Shown here: positions 11,398-23,105 of the stretch, one piece after another | Position numbering within the stretch: the first letter of the stretch is position 1 | How the letters are laid out: every line of letters starts with the position of its first letter | Assembly (NCBI GenBank): GCA_001600635.1 | Contig: BCKL01000031.1 | Location: 20,787-84,786 of the forward strand | Direction of reading: 5' to 3' | Length of the DNA stretch: 64,000 bases | Source: Leucosporidium creatinivorum | Taxonomy: Eukaryota; Basidiomycota; Microbotryomycetes; Leucosporidiales; Leucosporidiaceae | The notes under the pieces: generated by a model | Told to the model about the DNA's origin: nothing | What the model saw: the letters and a program-made list of their open reading frames with translations, nothing else | Databases searched by the model: none | Translations under genes and position numbers: made by a program

Positions 11398-12567
11398 CTA
11401 CCCGTTCCTCGCCTGCCCTTCCGACCTCTGCACTTCCTCCTCACTCCACCTCTGCTGTCCCGCATGCTCCATCGGGTGAGAAGGGTAAACTGACCCCGCT
11501 CCATTCTGATGCGGCGGCGGAGGGTAACCAGCAGCAGCACCCGCGCCATAAAAGTCGGCGCCAGCAGACTGCGGCGGCGAATCTCGATAATTGAGGTCGG
11601 GGGTGGGGTAGAAAGCCGAGTAGTTTGTTGGTGGTGGTGGGGGCATGTGGTGTGGTGGTGGAGGGGCGCCGAGGGAGTAGGAGCGAGCCGGTTGATGGAG
11701 AGGGGCGAAGGGGGAGGGATTGAAGCCTTGTGGGAAGTGCTGTTGAAGCGGTGGTGGTTGTGACTGGGTGTAGCTCGGTTGCGGAGCGGAAGGAATGGGA
11801 GCGTTGTGTGAGGCAGCCATGGTGAGGGCGTAGACCTGAGCTTCGAGCTGAGCGATACGAGCCTCGAGGGCGTCGGTCGAGGGTCCGCCGACGGTCGGAG
11901 AGGAAGGGTCGGTGACGGAGGAGGATGCGGAGGGAGATGTGCGTTGGACTTCGAGCTTCTTGAGGCGACCTTCGACGCCCGACATGCGCCTGTAGATAAG
12001 TGAGTTCAGCCTCGACGATGCAATCCTCGGCCGAACAAACGACTCGCGATTCGATCCACTCTTTTGATGCCGTCCCTCCCTTGCGAGCGCCTGGTGGTGC
12101 AGGTGCAGCGGCCTCGAACGTGCACTCGACTCCGGCAGCTCGGCAGCGTCGACACGGAGCCTTGTCCTTACCTTCGCACTTCATCTGCCCAGCCGAGGAG
12201 GGTCAGCATCGCCGAAGTCAAGTAGGAGAGGTACTCGCGGGTCATCGCAGGTCAAGCTGAAGCGCACCTTCTGCTTCCTACACAACAAGCACGCCATGGC
12301 GCTGCGATTGACCGTCGACGACTTCTTGAGCGGCGCCGGGGTTGCTCGTACTTCTCCCTGCTCTACAGCACCATCATCGACCTCTCCACCGCCCTCACTG
12401 CTCCTACGCTGACTCCCATTCCACTCGGCGTTGCCGTCAAATGATCGGTCGTCGCCGTGCAGCTGCTGGTAATCCCGCTGGCCTGGCGATTCGAAAGGCG
12501 ATGAGCGCTGAGAATTGAGGTACGTTCGGCCGTAGTGCTGCTGCTGATCATAGGGGGTCGGTAACAT
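11398..12567 (-). CDS. Zn2Cys6 zinc-cluster DNA-binding protein
   Basis: Exons 12567-12268, 12184-12060, 11989-11398; 338 aa. Residues 93-121 hold the fungal binuclear cluster: C93-x2-C96-x6-C103-x7-C111-x2-C114-x6-C121, with the basic LCRKQKMKC between the first half-site cysteines. The first intron splits the cluster after Lys100. A short linker leads to a coiled-coil-like segment (VEGRLKKLEVQ and ALEARIAQLEAQVYAL), the usual dimer helix. The C-terminal ~170 residues are Pro/Gln/Tyr-rich and disordered. The fungal-specific middle homology domain is absent, so this is a compact zinc-cluster regulator. The second intron donor (GTGGAT) is weak and was chosen because it alone keeps frame. A longer start at 12630 is possible. 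Targets unknown. Confidence 0.82.
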
Positions 12568-14749
12568 CTTGCTGTAGGTAAATCGGTCTAGCGATAATCT
12601 GATGGCCGAGGTGGGGCTGCCCGTCGTCACTTCTTTCCTGCCTAAGCCAAGCGACGAAGCGGAAAGATCAGCGCCTGCTCAGAGAGAAGCTGGGACGACG
12701 GCCGCCAGTGCTGCAGCTGATGCTAGCAGTGCAGAGCATGCCCAAACTGCTGCCGCTGCTCTACATCTGCCATCTCGGGGGCCAACTCCGAAAGTTGCTT
12801 GCTGACAAGACGCGGAGAGGGCTGCTCACTTTGTGTGTGGAGGGCTTTCGAGGCGCCTAGGGTAGGCGCTGGGAAGCCACGGGAGTGCCGAGCAGGAGCT
12901 GAGACCGTTGTACAGCAGCAGCTAGACGAGCTGAACGAGCTTAGGCGACCGAGCGGCGAGATCCGAAGCGACGAGGACGAGGAAAGAGGAGGAGCAAGGA
13001 CGGAAGGCGAAGGGCAAGCTTCCTCCGGCCCGAGAGATTGGTGTTCCTTACAGAGTCAAAAGCGAGACACTGTTGTAATTGCTGCGCACTGAGTGCCCTA
13101 CAGAACCCATGCTCGCCTCGAGCCGCTGCTGTACGAATTGCTCCCCCCCTCATGTTGGCAGCGCCGAACTCTGCTCCGAGCTCTTCATCTCTTGCAGCTG
13201 CTCGCTGCAGCTTCGTCTTGTACACCTCTCGCAGCCCGTATCAAACGTTTCAAGCCTTCCTCGCAGCGTGTCGGCACCCACCCCGCTTCTTTCCTCTCCC
13301 ATTCAGAGCCTCTCTTGCCATGCCTCCACCCTCCGTCAGCGAATTCCAAGGCCATCGGCGAAGTCGCTGAGCTCGCCTGCAAGTAGAGCAAGAGCAGGAG
13401 ATGTTTTCCCGCTGCACCTGAACAAGACTTTATGGAAGCTGACGCCGTACGAGAGCTTTTCGGAACCCTCGGCGAACGCCTCCAAGCTCGAGAAGAGCTC
13501 CAGCTTCTTTGGAACTTTCTCTTGTGGGCGAAGGGTGATGGACGGCCTTTCGCCATCCTTTCATGCTTCCCTTCTTCCACTTTCGCCAGCGCCTCCCACC
13601 TCCCTCCCGCCAGCGCAGAGTGCGACGATCTCGGCGCTCGCTCGGAGCGCCATCTCCCCTCGGCCGAGCTGCCTGCACCTCACTACAGAGGTGCAGAATC
13701 AACCTGTACGCTCAACAGCGAAGCTCGTACGAGATCTACAGCAAACGGAGATACTGTACCTCATCAGAGGCCGTAATGAAAAATGACGGTGGGATCGCTC
13801 ACGCCTTGAGCCGAATTGAGCGGTCAAAGCGGTTTGCCGCTCCACGTCAGCCAGCGACATCTTTTTGGGCAATAATCTGACAGCGTTGAAGCCCACCAAG
13901 CTACAGCGACGAGAAGATGGCATCATCTCTTGTACCCAAGCATGCAGAGCTGCCCCAGCGGAGCGGGAAGGAGGAGCGCGATCTGTCGGTGGAGGTCTCT
14001 CTCCTTGCGCGCCAAGGCTCGCTGCACATCATCAGCTTGCCGCGGAAAGGTCGTTGAGATGAAGATAGCCTGCATTAGGTGCCAGCGTACGGAACTCGGC
14101 GGTGATGGCCTTGGTGGGGGCGTAAGGGTCCCCCGCGAACCGTTACGGCAGCCCCAGATTCTCCCGGTCGGCGCTGGGCGGTTGTCAAGCTACAGTACAG
14201 CGCTGAGCGAAAGTTGCTCGCGAGTGTATCACAGCGGCTCTGCTCGAGCTATGGCAGAGACAGGCGTTCTTTGAGCCGCCTGACGAAGCGCGAATAGCCT
14301 CATTTCTGCCGACGCCGAGCAGCCAATTGTCGACGCCCACGCGTTCTTCCAGTCCGGGCCGAACGATGAAGATCAAACCACAAGCGAGAAGGGCGAGCAG
14401 ATGGTGTAAAGTTCCTGCAAAGGGCTCGGGGTCGCAAGCGGAAGCCTTGCCCCTCTCTGGCGAAGCTCGGTCGGCCGCGATGAGGACGAGAGATGGCGAG
14501 GCTGAGAGAGCTACCCAGCTACCAGCAGATGGCCAAACAGGCGAGCCATAGTACAGTGAGAACCCGAGTTTCTCGACGTGACCCGCGCCCACCCATTCCG
14601 TCGGGAAAGGCGAGGGTGGGAGAGCCGAGCGACGAGCCCGGCACTCTCGAAGTCTGAGCTCAAGCAAGCTCCAACATATCGTGGATAGCACTGAGACAGC
14701 GAGCAAGCGTCACACGGCCCCGTGCCGCTACGTAATCGCTCTTTGCGCC
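12568..14749. other. Gene-poor region upstream of repeat copy A
   Basis: About 2.2 kb with no gene I can support. The part next to 12567 must contain the Zn2Cys6 promoter; a CCTACAG acceptor-like site sits just 5' of its ATG, so a 5'UTR intron is possible. Around 13320-13790 a few open stretches look slightly protein-like (for example ADAVRELFGTLGERLQ), but no complete model can be joined. The remainder is TCGGCG- and CTACAG-rich, like other decayed repeat DNA in the window. Confidence 0.4.
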
Positions 14750-16580
14750 TCTCGTCCAGGCGAAAGGCAGAACGGGTGAGAAAAGCGGGCGAGGCGGGCA
14801 GCGAGGTCAGCAAGCTTGTTGAAGCCAGCGGGCAGCGCTACAGCGGGTCTAAACCGGATGAGAAAGCTGCCAGGATCGAGTACTACCAGACCGGCGTCCC
14901 TCCCCGCCAGAGACGAGAGCTCAGAGAGGCTGCGCCGAGCTTGCCGATGGACGAGGCCTGACAATGCGAGGGGGTTGCTGCAGCTACTGTACTAGTGAGC
15001 CAGATAATTATGAAGACGATGAGCGTGATCTCACCACTAGAGACACACCTCAGCCGAGCTACGGCTCAGCGTGGAGAGCGAGCACCGACGGTCTCCTCCT
15101 CCTTGAAAGCGAGCTGTGAGCAGATGCAGCGAGTTCAGACTGACAGTGTTGGCAGACGCGGGACCCTACTGCTCAAGCTCAACTCGACTCCCAGCAGCTG
15201 GACGAAGGTCTTGATTGAGCAGGCAGGACTCCGACGCCCCCCTCAGCGAGCTGCGAGTGACTCTGGAGTAGCTGGCAGCTGGAGATGCTCGACGCGAGCG
15301 CTCGGTCCTATAGGCCAAATCGGACCTCAATCCTCATTGCGGCGAGCAGTCTCTCCAGCGAGAGGCAGCTCCACCGCGAAGAGCCGAGCTAAAGACCGAG
15401 CCTTGCAGCGGTAATAATCGACAGCCAGGCAGACATGAAGAGCTCGCCGCAAGCGCAGGTGCCCGACACCAACGCCAACTGGTCTATCCACACCCGCCCA
15501 GGCCTCCCTGCGGCCTCGACGAGCACAGAGAGATTCGTGGCGAGCGGTGAGGCGCACAGTGGAGTCTCACCGGTATGTGGCAGGGTAGCAGCCGTTTGTA
15601 GCGTCCAGTTCAGCAAAGAACACATCCAGGGGACTCTATGCTATCCCCAGCATGAGCAGGGAAAAAGCGCCGAAGAGAGGGAGTGCCAGCGCCGAGTATC
15701 CACTTGAGCCAGCCGAGAGACTCAGCAGAGCGATACGGCTCTCCGAGGAGCAGCGGATAGGTGACCGGTCAAGTCTCTGTGGCTTTCTCCTCATCTTCGG
15801 ACCCCAACAGCAGCAAGCTGAACCCTGCTCGGCGCAAGGCTCGTACTCGTCGCAGGGCTCGAGACGGCGAACAGAGTGACCTAGCAGTCGCAGACAGGTG
15901 ACTGACTCGATGACAGGTTGGTACGAGAGGCCTGACCATGCCCCAAGCTCGAAGTCGACCCCCTAGCGCCCTCGCTGAAGGCCTGACTTGAGCTGGCTGC
16001 TCGGCGGACTCCTCCAGAGCCACTATTGAGCTCAGGCTTCGGGCGAGAGGCTACAGAGTGTGGGAAGGAGAGACCCCCGACCCTCGTCATCAATCCCCGG
16101 CTCCCGTTCTACCTCAGAGCGCGAGCCAGTGCAGAGCCAGCGAGGGAGCAACCCCTCGGCTCGGCGTACTTCAGAACCTCCAGACACACAGAGAGGGGCT
16201 CGCCATCGTAGACTAGCCAGCCGACTGCCTCCAGCAGTCAGCCGCTTAATCCAGTCCTCAGCAGCTCGCCCGCTCCGTTCATCTCCAGCAGCAGCCCCGC
16301 CCTTGTTCTGCTGTCCGTCAGCCAGCACACGTCTCCAGCGACTCACTTGTACCCTTCTGCTGCACCCTGCACTGCCACCGAGCCCTCACTCCCTCCATAT
16401 AGCCCTGTAATCCGCCTTTGAGATGAACGCGTCGAGTTGAGCGAGTCGAGGAGAGCTGAGAGTCGAGGAGACATTGTAGGGGAGTCGGGCGGGGTACTGT
16501 AGGCTATGATCAAGGTGAAGAAAGCTGTTAAATGCTGCTGTGGGCGAGTCGAGCTGTAAACGAGGAATTCGGCGGAGGGA
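14750..16580 (+). repeat. Dispersed repeat family, copy A
   Basis: About 1.8 kb that matches 50360-52150 in the same orientation and 37400-39350 in reverse, found by eye. The right part (15600-16440) is very close to 51190-52030, sharing blocks such as GAGCTCAGGCTTCGGGCGAG and the end block ATGAACGCGTC. The left part is more diverged but collinear (for example CTCCGACGCCC near 15230 and AGAGCCGAGCT near 15380). All frames are broken and differ between copies, so it is not a conserved gene. It may be a decayed transposable element or another low-copy dispersed repeat; no terminal repeats or transposase motifs were found. Boundaries are approximate. Confidence 0.75.
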
Positions 16581-17063
16581 GCCAGGTTGTGAGCTCTCGG
16601 GTTCGAAGTGACCCTCCAATGCTCAGTCGATGCTGAGCTCTGAAAGCAAGATGTTTCAGACAGCGACAAGACCAGCGGAGGTATACTCCTGCCACATCGG
16701 GCGAGTACGGGAGAGAGCCAAGCTTTCGCCGAGCCCCGAGCTCTGGCTCTCTCGTCTCTCGGTCTCCCTCTCCAAGTTGACGAATCTGCACAAGAGGAAA
16801 CGTTGCAAGTAGCTATCAAAGCTAGAGTGGGTAGCAAGAGGACCAGGGGGTAGGTAAGTGGGTAGACTCATCAGATCTGAACAAGCGCCGACTGGTGCTC
16901 GGCGAGGGGATGAGGGGTGTGGGGTAAGGATTACGGAGTAGAGAGAGGGAGGGGAATACAACATGCACAGCACAGACGACTTCAACGACACTCATGCACA
17001 GCCTGCTCGTCCTCCAAGGTCAGCGCTACCCGACAGCTCTGAGCTCGGTGCCGAGAGCTCACC
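16581..17063. other. Intergenic between repeat A and Ser-rich gene
   Basis: Roughly 480 bp, holding the 3' flank of the minus-strand gene ending at 17064. No further feature is seen. Confidence 0.35.
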
Positions 17064-19147
17064 TCAGCTCAACCCAAACAGCCTCCTCATTGCGCTCCCC
17101 ATACCTTCCTTCTTCCCTTCCGCATCAATCCCAACAACCTTCAACGCCTCCGCCCTCTTCTTCGCCTCCTCCACCTTCCTCGCCTCCCTAACCTCCTTCT
17201 GAATCCTCACTCGATCGGCCCTCGCCGTGGGATCCATCGCCATCGAAGGAAGAGGATCCGACGACGAGTGCTCCATGGATGATGAGACGACGCGCGAGCG
17301 AACAAAGGAAGAGCGACGAGAGACTGTCGGCGAGGGAGCGCGGGAGGAGGAAGGGGTGCGAGGGAAAGTTGGGCGGAAGGGGGCGGTTGCGGTGATGGGA
17401 GGGCGAGTTGGAGGGGAAGAGCTGGAGGAACCGGAGCTGAGTGAACGGGGGTGGAGAGGTGAGAGACCTTTCGTGGGGGAGAAGGAGGTGGGAGGGGAGG
17501 TGCAGCGCAGAGAGGAGGCCGAAGAGAGGGAAGTGGCGCTATTGGAGCGGGCGGAGGCAAAGACGCTGGGTTCTGTGGCGTATCAGACGTCGTCAGGATA
17601 GATCAAAGCAGAGAGAGAGAAGCTCGGAGCTCACCGAAAGCATCGCAAACGACCTCCACCTCCGAATCCACCTCGCTTAGCTCACTCGCGCTCCCATCGG
17701 CGTAATCCAATCCCTCAAGCTCTCCCCCACTTCTCGGACTCCTCGGGCTCCTCGACGACCCTCTACTACTAGGAGAAGCGCTCTCCTTACTCCTCGTCCT
17801 ATCCCTCCCCATCCCAGCAAGCCCACCGCGCTCCTTCATCAACATGATCTTCTGGGCTCGTTCCCTCTTAGCCGCCTTCTCGCCCTCGTACAATCGACCG
17901 AATGACTCGCCCATGGAGCCTTGACGAGTGTAGCTGGGGCGACGAGCGAAGGAGAGGGAGAGAGATTGGTCGGGGAGAGCGGGAGTCGAAGGAGGAGAGA
18001 CCGAGGGAGTGGTGGCTCGGCGGGTGGTGGGGAAACGAGAGAAGGAGGAAGGGGCGCCGTTCGAGATGTATGAGGACGAGGGAGAGGGATACAGCTTGAC
18101 CGAGCTGCTAGCACGACGAGGGGAGGTGAACCTCCCTGTGCCGGCGCGAGAAGACGTCGAAGGTTGCTGAGTGGAGAGAGTCGGTCGAGCCGGAGCGAGA
18201 ACAGTTGCCTCCGAGCTGGTGGGCCTTTGACGAGGTCGTTCATCTCGTTTTGACTCGCCACTCGAGCGCGCGCAAGAGGCGGAGCCGAAGGAAGGGCTGA
18301 TGTCCAAGTCGACGTGCGAAGGGGAGGGGGACGCTGGACGACTCGCGCCGAGCAGCGAGGCGATTACGGAGGGTGTTGCAGGCGTAGAAGGAGGAGGTCG
18401 AGGTACGAGAGGAGAGGAGGAAGGCTCGGCGAGGGGTGTCGTCTCGCCTTGGATGGCGAAGCCCTCGATGCGGATACTCTGCCGAGGCGAGCTCGACGGA
18501 CTTCTTCTCCTTGCTGGCGAGCCGAAGGGCGGGATGGCGTCAAAGGAGTTCGCGGGAGTCGGTCCACCGAGGGAGGGCGAGGTGTTGTTGGAGGTCTGAG
18601 TCGGCGCACGAGGCAGCTCGGCGCGACCTCGGAGGTGGGAACCGTTGGTGTACTCGATGTGCTCTATCGAGAGCTTACTCCCACCCTTACTGCCTTTCCT
18701 CCTCTGCCCATCTTGCTTCACTGCTGCTGCTGCAGCCAACACCGCTCCGATCCCTCGTTCTGGTACACCCTCCGAGCCGTCCTCCGTCGCCCAACTGCCG
18801 ACCGCCGAGCTGCCTTCACTACGCTGATCCTCCTCCATCTCCCTCTTGAGCCTCTCACGCTCCTCCGGGCTGAGCAAGCGAGCCGGTTCACCTGGTCGGA
18901 GCTGAACCGCCTGTGCTTGTTTGCTGGCGACGTCGAGACGAGCCCGAAGGCGCGTAGCATCGCCAGCTGTCCATTCGGGTGAGGTCGAGTGGATGTCGAA
19001 GAGTTCACGCTTCTTCTTGAGCTGTAGGAGACCAGTTGGAGCTTTGAATTGAGGTGCCGGAGACGAAGCGCGCGAGGAGAGCGGCGAAGGGTCGGGGGAG
19101 AGGAGGAGCGCCGGAAAGGGTGAAGGGGAGCGGGCCACTTGTGCCAT
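17064..19147 (-). CDS. Large Ser/Pro-rich protein of unknown function
   Basis: Two exons, 19147-17635 and 17572-17064; 673 aa. The protein is mostly low-complexity Ser/Pro/Arg with many SP, SPR and RRSS motifs, typical of a phosphorylated disordered protein. Islands that look more ordered are LLQLKKKRELFDIHSTSPEW (near residues 40-60), the acidic/basic helix around LSPEERERLKREMEEDQ (near 90-108), YEGEKAAKRERAQKIMLMKE (late exon 1), and a C-terminal charged helix (VRIQKEVREARKVEEAKKRA) ending in AMRRLFGLS. I do not recognise a family. The start was chosen at the first ATG of the long frame. A cytoskeletal or signalling scaffold would fit the composition, but that is only a guess. Confidence 0.75.
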
Positions 19148-19848
19148 CGTGTACAGAGTGGTCTGCTGGGATGCAGGTGGGTCAGCTGTAGGACGATATG
19201 GTCTCTAACCAAGATCCGCCTCCAGCTGAAACGCCCCGCTCGGGCGAAGAGGAGCGTCGGACTGGCCTCCCGCGGGCCTCCGCTCAGCTCGGTCCGCTTG
19301 GTTTGAGGGAAGGAAACTAACCTTGTACAGAGCTACAGAGCTGCTCTATGATGTGGTCAGAAGCAGAGTAGCTCGTAGCCCTGCGATCTCAAAATGACTT
19401 CGAGACGAGTCGATATCCCAGTCGAGACGGAAAGATCTGGCGTGAAAGGAGGAAGATCGCCATCTCTTTACCCGTAGAGAGAGCTACATGTCCAGAGTTG
19501 TAGTATAGTAGTCTGCTGAGTGGAAGACGAAGAAGCAGGACGACCGGGCGGGAGGCAAGAGATGAAGAGACGAGACGACCTCGCTTCTCGGCGTGAGTCT
19601 AGCTCGAGCCTTCCTGCAGCCTTTCACCTCAGCTGCGTGCATGAGACACTACAGAGAGCTATAAAGTCCACCCTACAATTGCACTGCCGGGAAGCGAGCT
19701 GCTGAGGCGTCTGTAGCCCTACTCGGCGCACAATCTCGGCTCTCGCTCAAGGCGACGGCTTTGTCTCGGCTCCGTCTCTCGCTCACTCGACACGGGTGAC
19801 TGCTCGAAGTGTCCACCTGATTGTCTCAATCGCACCACTATCCACAAA
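19148..19848. other. Promoter region of the Ser-rich gene
   Basis: A 700-bp gap between two minus-strand genes. It contains several CTACAG/CTGTAG words (near 19332, 19652 and 19709) and a TATAAAG-like stretch near 19661. No coding potential seen. Confidence 0.35.
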
Positions 19849-22803
19849 CTAGAACAGCGCGACCACCTGATCCACCTCACCCTCATCCTCCTGCCCTCGC
19901 TGCTCCTCCTCATCATCCGTCTCCGTCTCGACCTCATGCGCATCTCCCTCACCACCACTGCCCTCCGTATCCGCCTCGATGGCAGGCGCCGTTGGCTCGG
20001 AAGCGGCAGCAGGCTCTTGGTCGGCCTCGCCTAGTCCATCGGCGAAGAGCTCGGCGTCGGAGACGATGGCGCGGCCGGCAGGGGAGGTTGACGGTTCGTT
20101 GATGGTGTGAGTCGATGCAGAGGAGGTAGAGGCGGTGGAAGGTGAGGCCGCTTGAGAAGTCGAGGGGTTGGCCGAGGTGGAAGCGGCGGGAGGGGAGGAA
20201 GGAGCCAAAGGAGCTGGCGAAGCGGGAGGAGGGATCTGAGGCAGTCCATGAGTCGCCTCGCCGTGATCTCCCTCGAACAAGCCCGGCGTCGACGCTCCAC
20301 TCCTCGTCTCAGGCGGCAACAGCCCCTGCGGCCTAACGCCGACCAGCCCTCCTCCACTCGCCGCCGCCGCTCTCTCCGCCGCCGCTCTTTCCCTCTGCAC
20401 CCTCTTCTCCGCCAACAGCCTCTCTCTCTTCTCCAACGCCCTCTTCCTCTTCCTCTCCACCTCGGGACTCAACGTCCCGAAGAACAGCACCACCGCGACC
20501 ATTGCCGTCCTGATCGCTCTCCTCCTCGCCTGCCTCGCCAGTCCTACGCGATCGTTCGGATGAGGCGGAGGAGTAGGTTGAGGTACTTGACGACCTGCGA
20601 CTGTGCGAGGAGCGAGGCCGAGCTCGTGGGCTTCTTCGACGAGGCCGACGGTGGCGATGCGGGCGATCCAGTAGCGAGGGGAGAAGCGCGAGTGGGGTTC
20701 TCGGCGCGGTCGAGCGCCATGGGGACGGGCAGGGCGGTGAACTCCTCCGACGCCTGGTGGTGGTGGAGGAGCGCCGACTGGGACTGCTTGAGGAACGACT
20801 CGTTGGCGAAGGTCGCCTCCGGCTCCAGCTCCTGCGACGGGCGGTGGGCCAGGTGGCGCCGGCCGACGAGGTGCAGGCATGGGCAGTTGAACACCCGCTT
20901 GGGCAGCGACCTCGACCCTCCTGGCCTGTCTCTCTGCCCTCTCGCGCTCCCTATCCGCCCGCTCCCTCAACGCACCTGCTACCGCCCTTCGGCGATACAT
21001 CCCCCATCCCTCGTACAGAATCCACGCCGCCGCCATACTGCCCATGACAACTCGCTTCGTATAACTAGCGTGACGTCCAAAGATCCAAAGTAGGAATCCG
21101 AGCTTGAGCGACAGGAGGAAGAGGGGGATGATGAGGGAGAGGACGGCCTCGAGGTTGATGACGATGGAGACGGTGGCTCGACGGCGATTCGCAGCTGCGA
21201 CGGCTGCTGCTCCTACGAGGGGAGGAGGTGCAGCAGCAGCAGCAGCGGCTTGAGCTGCTCCTGCAGCGACTCCACCGACGGGGGATGCGCCGGGAGGACG
21301 AAGGAGGGCACGACCGTAGGCGATTGCGGGGGCGGTGGGTTGGTAGGTGATGAGGAGTTGGAGCATGGTGGTGAGGATGTGGAGGATGGCTTGGCCGCGT
21401 TTGAGGGCGCGGTAGAGGGCGAGAGGAGGCGGTGGGGAGCGAGCCGTTTGCTCGGTCGGCGGGACTTGGAGCATGAAGGGAAGGCCGCTGATGAGGAAGG
21501 GGAGCGGTCAGTTTCGGCGCGTGGACAAGTAGAGCAGTGCACAGCGTACCCGATCTGCACGAGCTGGAACTCGCCATTCTGCGGTCCTCTCTCCTTGCCC
21601 CAATCGCGAAGCTCAGCCTCGGCTTCCTCCTCCTTCTCTTTGACCATGCCCCACAACCCGCACTCGACTAAGAGTCCCTTGACCTCCTGCACCTCTCCGT
21701 TACCCTCCTCCATTTCCCTTCTCATCTTCTCCTTCTCCCTCTCCTCCCTCGCCTTGAACGCCTCCTCATCCTCGCCCTCCTCCTTGATCACAATCGGATC
21801 GATCCTACTACCCGTCGACTCCGCCCAGCCGAGACGGGCAAGACGTTCGGTAACGTCGATCGAGTAGAAGTAGTGAGCTTTTTGTAGGTTGAGTAGGAGG
21901 AGGGAGCGTTGGAGGGGAATAAGTTGCGAGAGGAAGGCGAGGTAGGTGGGGAAGCCGGAGACGTTGGGACCGAGGGAGGCGGAGGATGGGACTTGTGCGC
22001 CAGGTGTGGGAGGAGGAGGAGGAGATCCGAGATCCGAGGTGAACGTGTTGCGAAGAATCTCGGGAGTCGGAGTCGTCGGCTCTGAGGGCGGCGGGACGGC
22101 ATAGGATGGGTTGTAGCCGGAGGACGTAGGTACGGTGGGAAGGGCAAAAGGCGAGGCTGGTGCGGCAGCGGCGGAAGCTGGTTCGGCGGGTATGGTAGGA
22201 GTCGGCTTCGGAAGCGAGGTGAAGGGCGCTGACCACGAGGTTGGGCGGACGATGACGTGCAGAACAGCTTCCGATGGCGGGATCTGTGGGCGGAGCTGGT
22301 TAGTGGTATGTGCAGATGTCCTCCAAGGTTGTTCGGTAGCGGTCGACCCATCGGCGAAGCACCTGAGCGAGATCTCGCCGAGCTCGGACATGGCTACAGG
22401 GCTCTAGCCGATTGGGGTCGAGCGCCAGATAGCTCTACAGAATCACAAGGCTGCCAAATGGACCACCTCTGGTTTTGTACAGCTCGTTCGTCGCCGCGCG
22501 CTGTCCGCGTCACGGCTCGCCAGCTCATCTCAATCGGAAGCTGCACTGAAAGCTCACCTCAGCAGCAAAGAGTTCTCCGAGCACTTCTTGATCCCGACAG
22601 ACTCGACCGCCCTTTACAGCTACGATCCCCTCCGGCTGGGGCTTGCCAGCCCACTCGGTGTGTAGCTGCTGCTTCAGTTCAGCGATCGTGGCGCCGCGAG
22701 CGATGGTGACGACGTGGTAGGAAGGTACAGGATTGATTGGGTGCGTGGTTAGGCGAATGGTGAGCTGTAGCGAGCCAGCCGAGGGCGACGAAGGGCCGCT
22801 CAT
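19849..22803 (-). CDS. Ubiquitin-like domain membrane protein, HERPUD/Usa1-like
   Basis: Exons 22803-22558, 22283-21550, 21487-19849; 872 aa. Residues ~11-108 form a ubiquitin-like fold: a beta strand LQLTIRLTT, the helix IAELKQQLHTEW, then PEGIVAVKGGRVC and the last strand AVLHVIVRP, split by intron 1 just as the domain ends. A Pro/Ser linker leads to a helix (IPLQRSLLLLNLQKAHYFYS, then VTERLARLGW) and a charged coiled region. Hydrophobic spans lie near 355-375 and 431-462 (VINLEAVLSLIIPLFLLSLK), with another candidate late in the protein (TAMVAVVLFF). The C-terminus is Ala/Ser-rich and then strongly acidic. The order UBL, linker, membrane spans is that of HERPUD1 and yeast Usa1, scaffolds of the Hrd1 ER-associated degradation ligase. 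The family call is by architecture and carries moderate certainty. Confidence 0.7.
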
Positions 22804-23105
22804 GACGAGCGAGTCGACGTGGTCGCGCGCGGGGAGCTGTGTAAGCTGTCGGAGATGGAGCTGTTGCCAAATCGACTGCTTTCAAGCCGTTCTGTAGTCG
22901 AGTCGAGCAAACGAGGTAAGTTGAGGAGTGAAAGCCGGTTCGCGGCTCTCGCGCTCGTCTTTCGAAGCTCGAGCGGTTCGCGCTTGCCTCTGACCACATC
23001 TGCTTGTTCTTCGTACAGCCTTGTTGCCGACACACAACTGCTGGCTGCTGCTCCCAGCCCACCCTAGGACTCTCACAACCGCTCTTACGCCTCGCCCGGA
23101 CCCTG

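Noticed and set aside
13079-13786. 235-codon plus-strand frame and nearby helical peptide
   Set aside because: The frame starts without ATG and the protein-like piece sits in a different frame; no splice model joins them.
16590-16620. tRNA T-loop-like GGGTTCGAAGTGACCC
   Set aside because: No matching acceptor stem, D-arm or anticodon arm could be folded around it; no tRNA found in the window.
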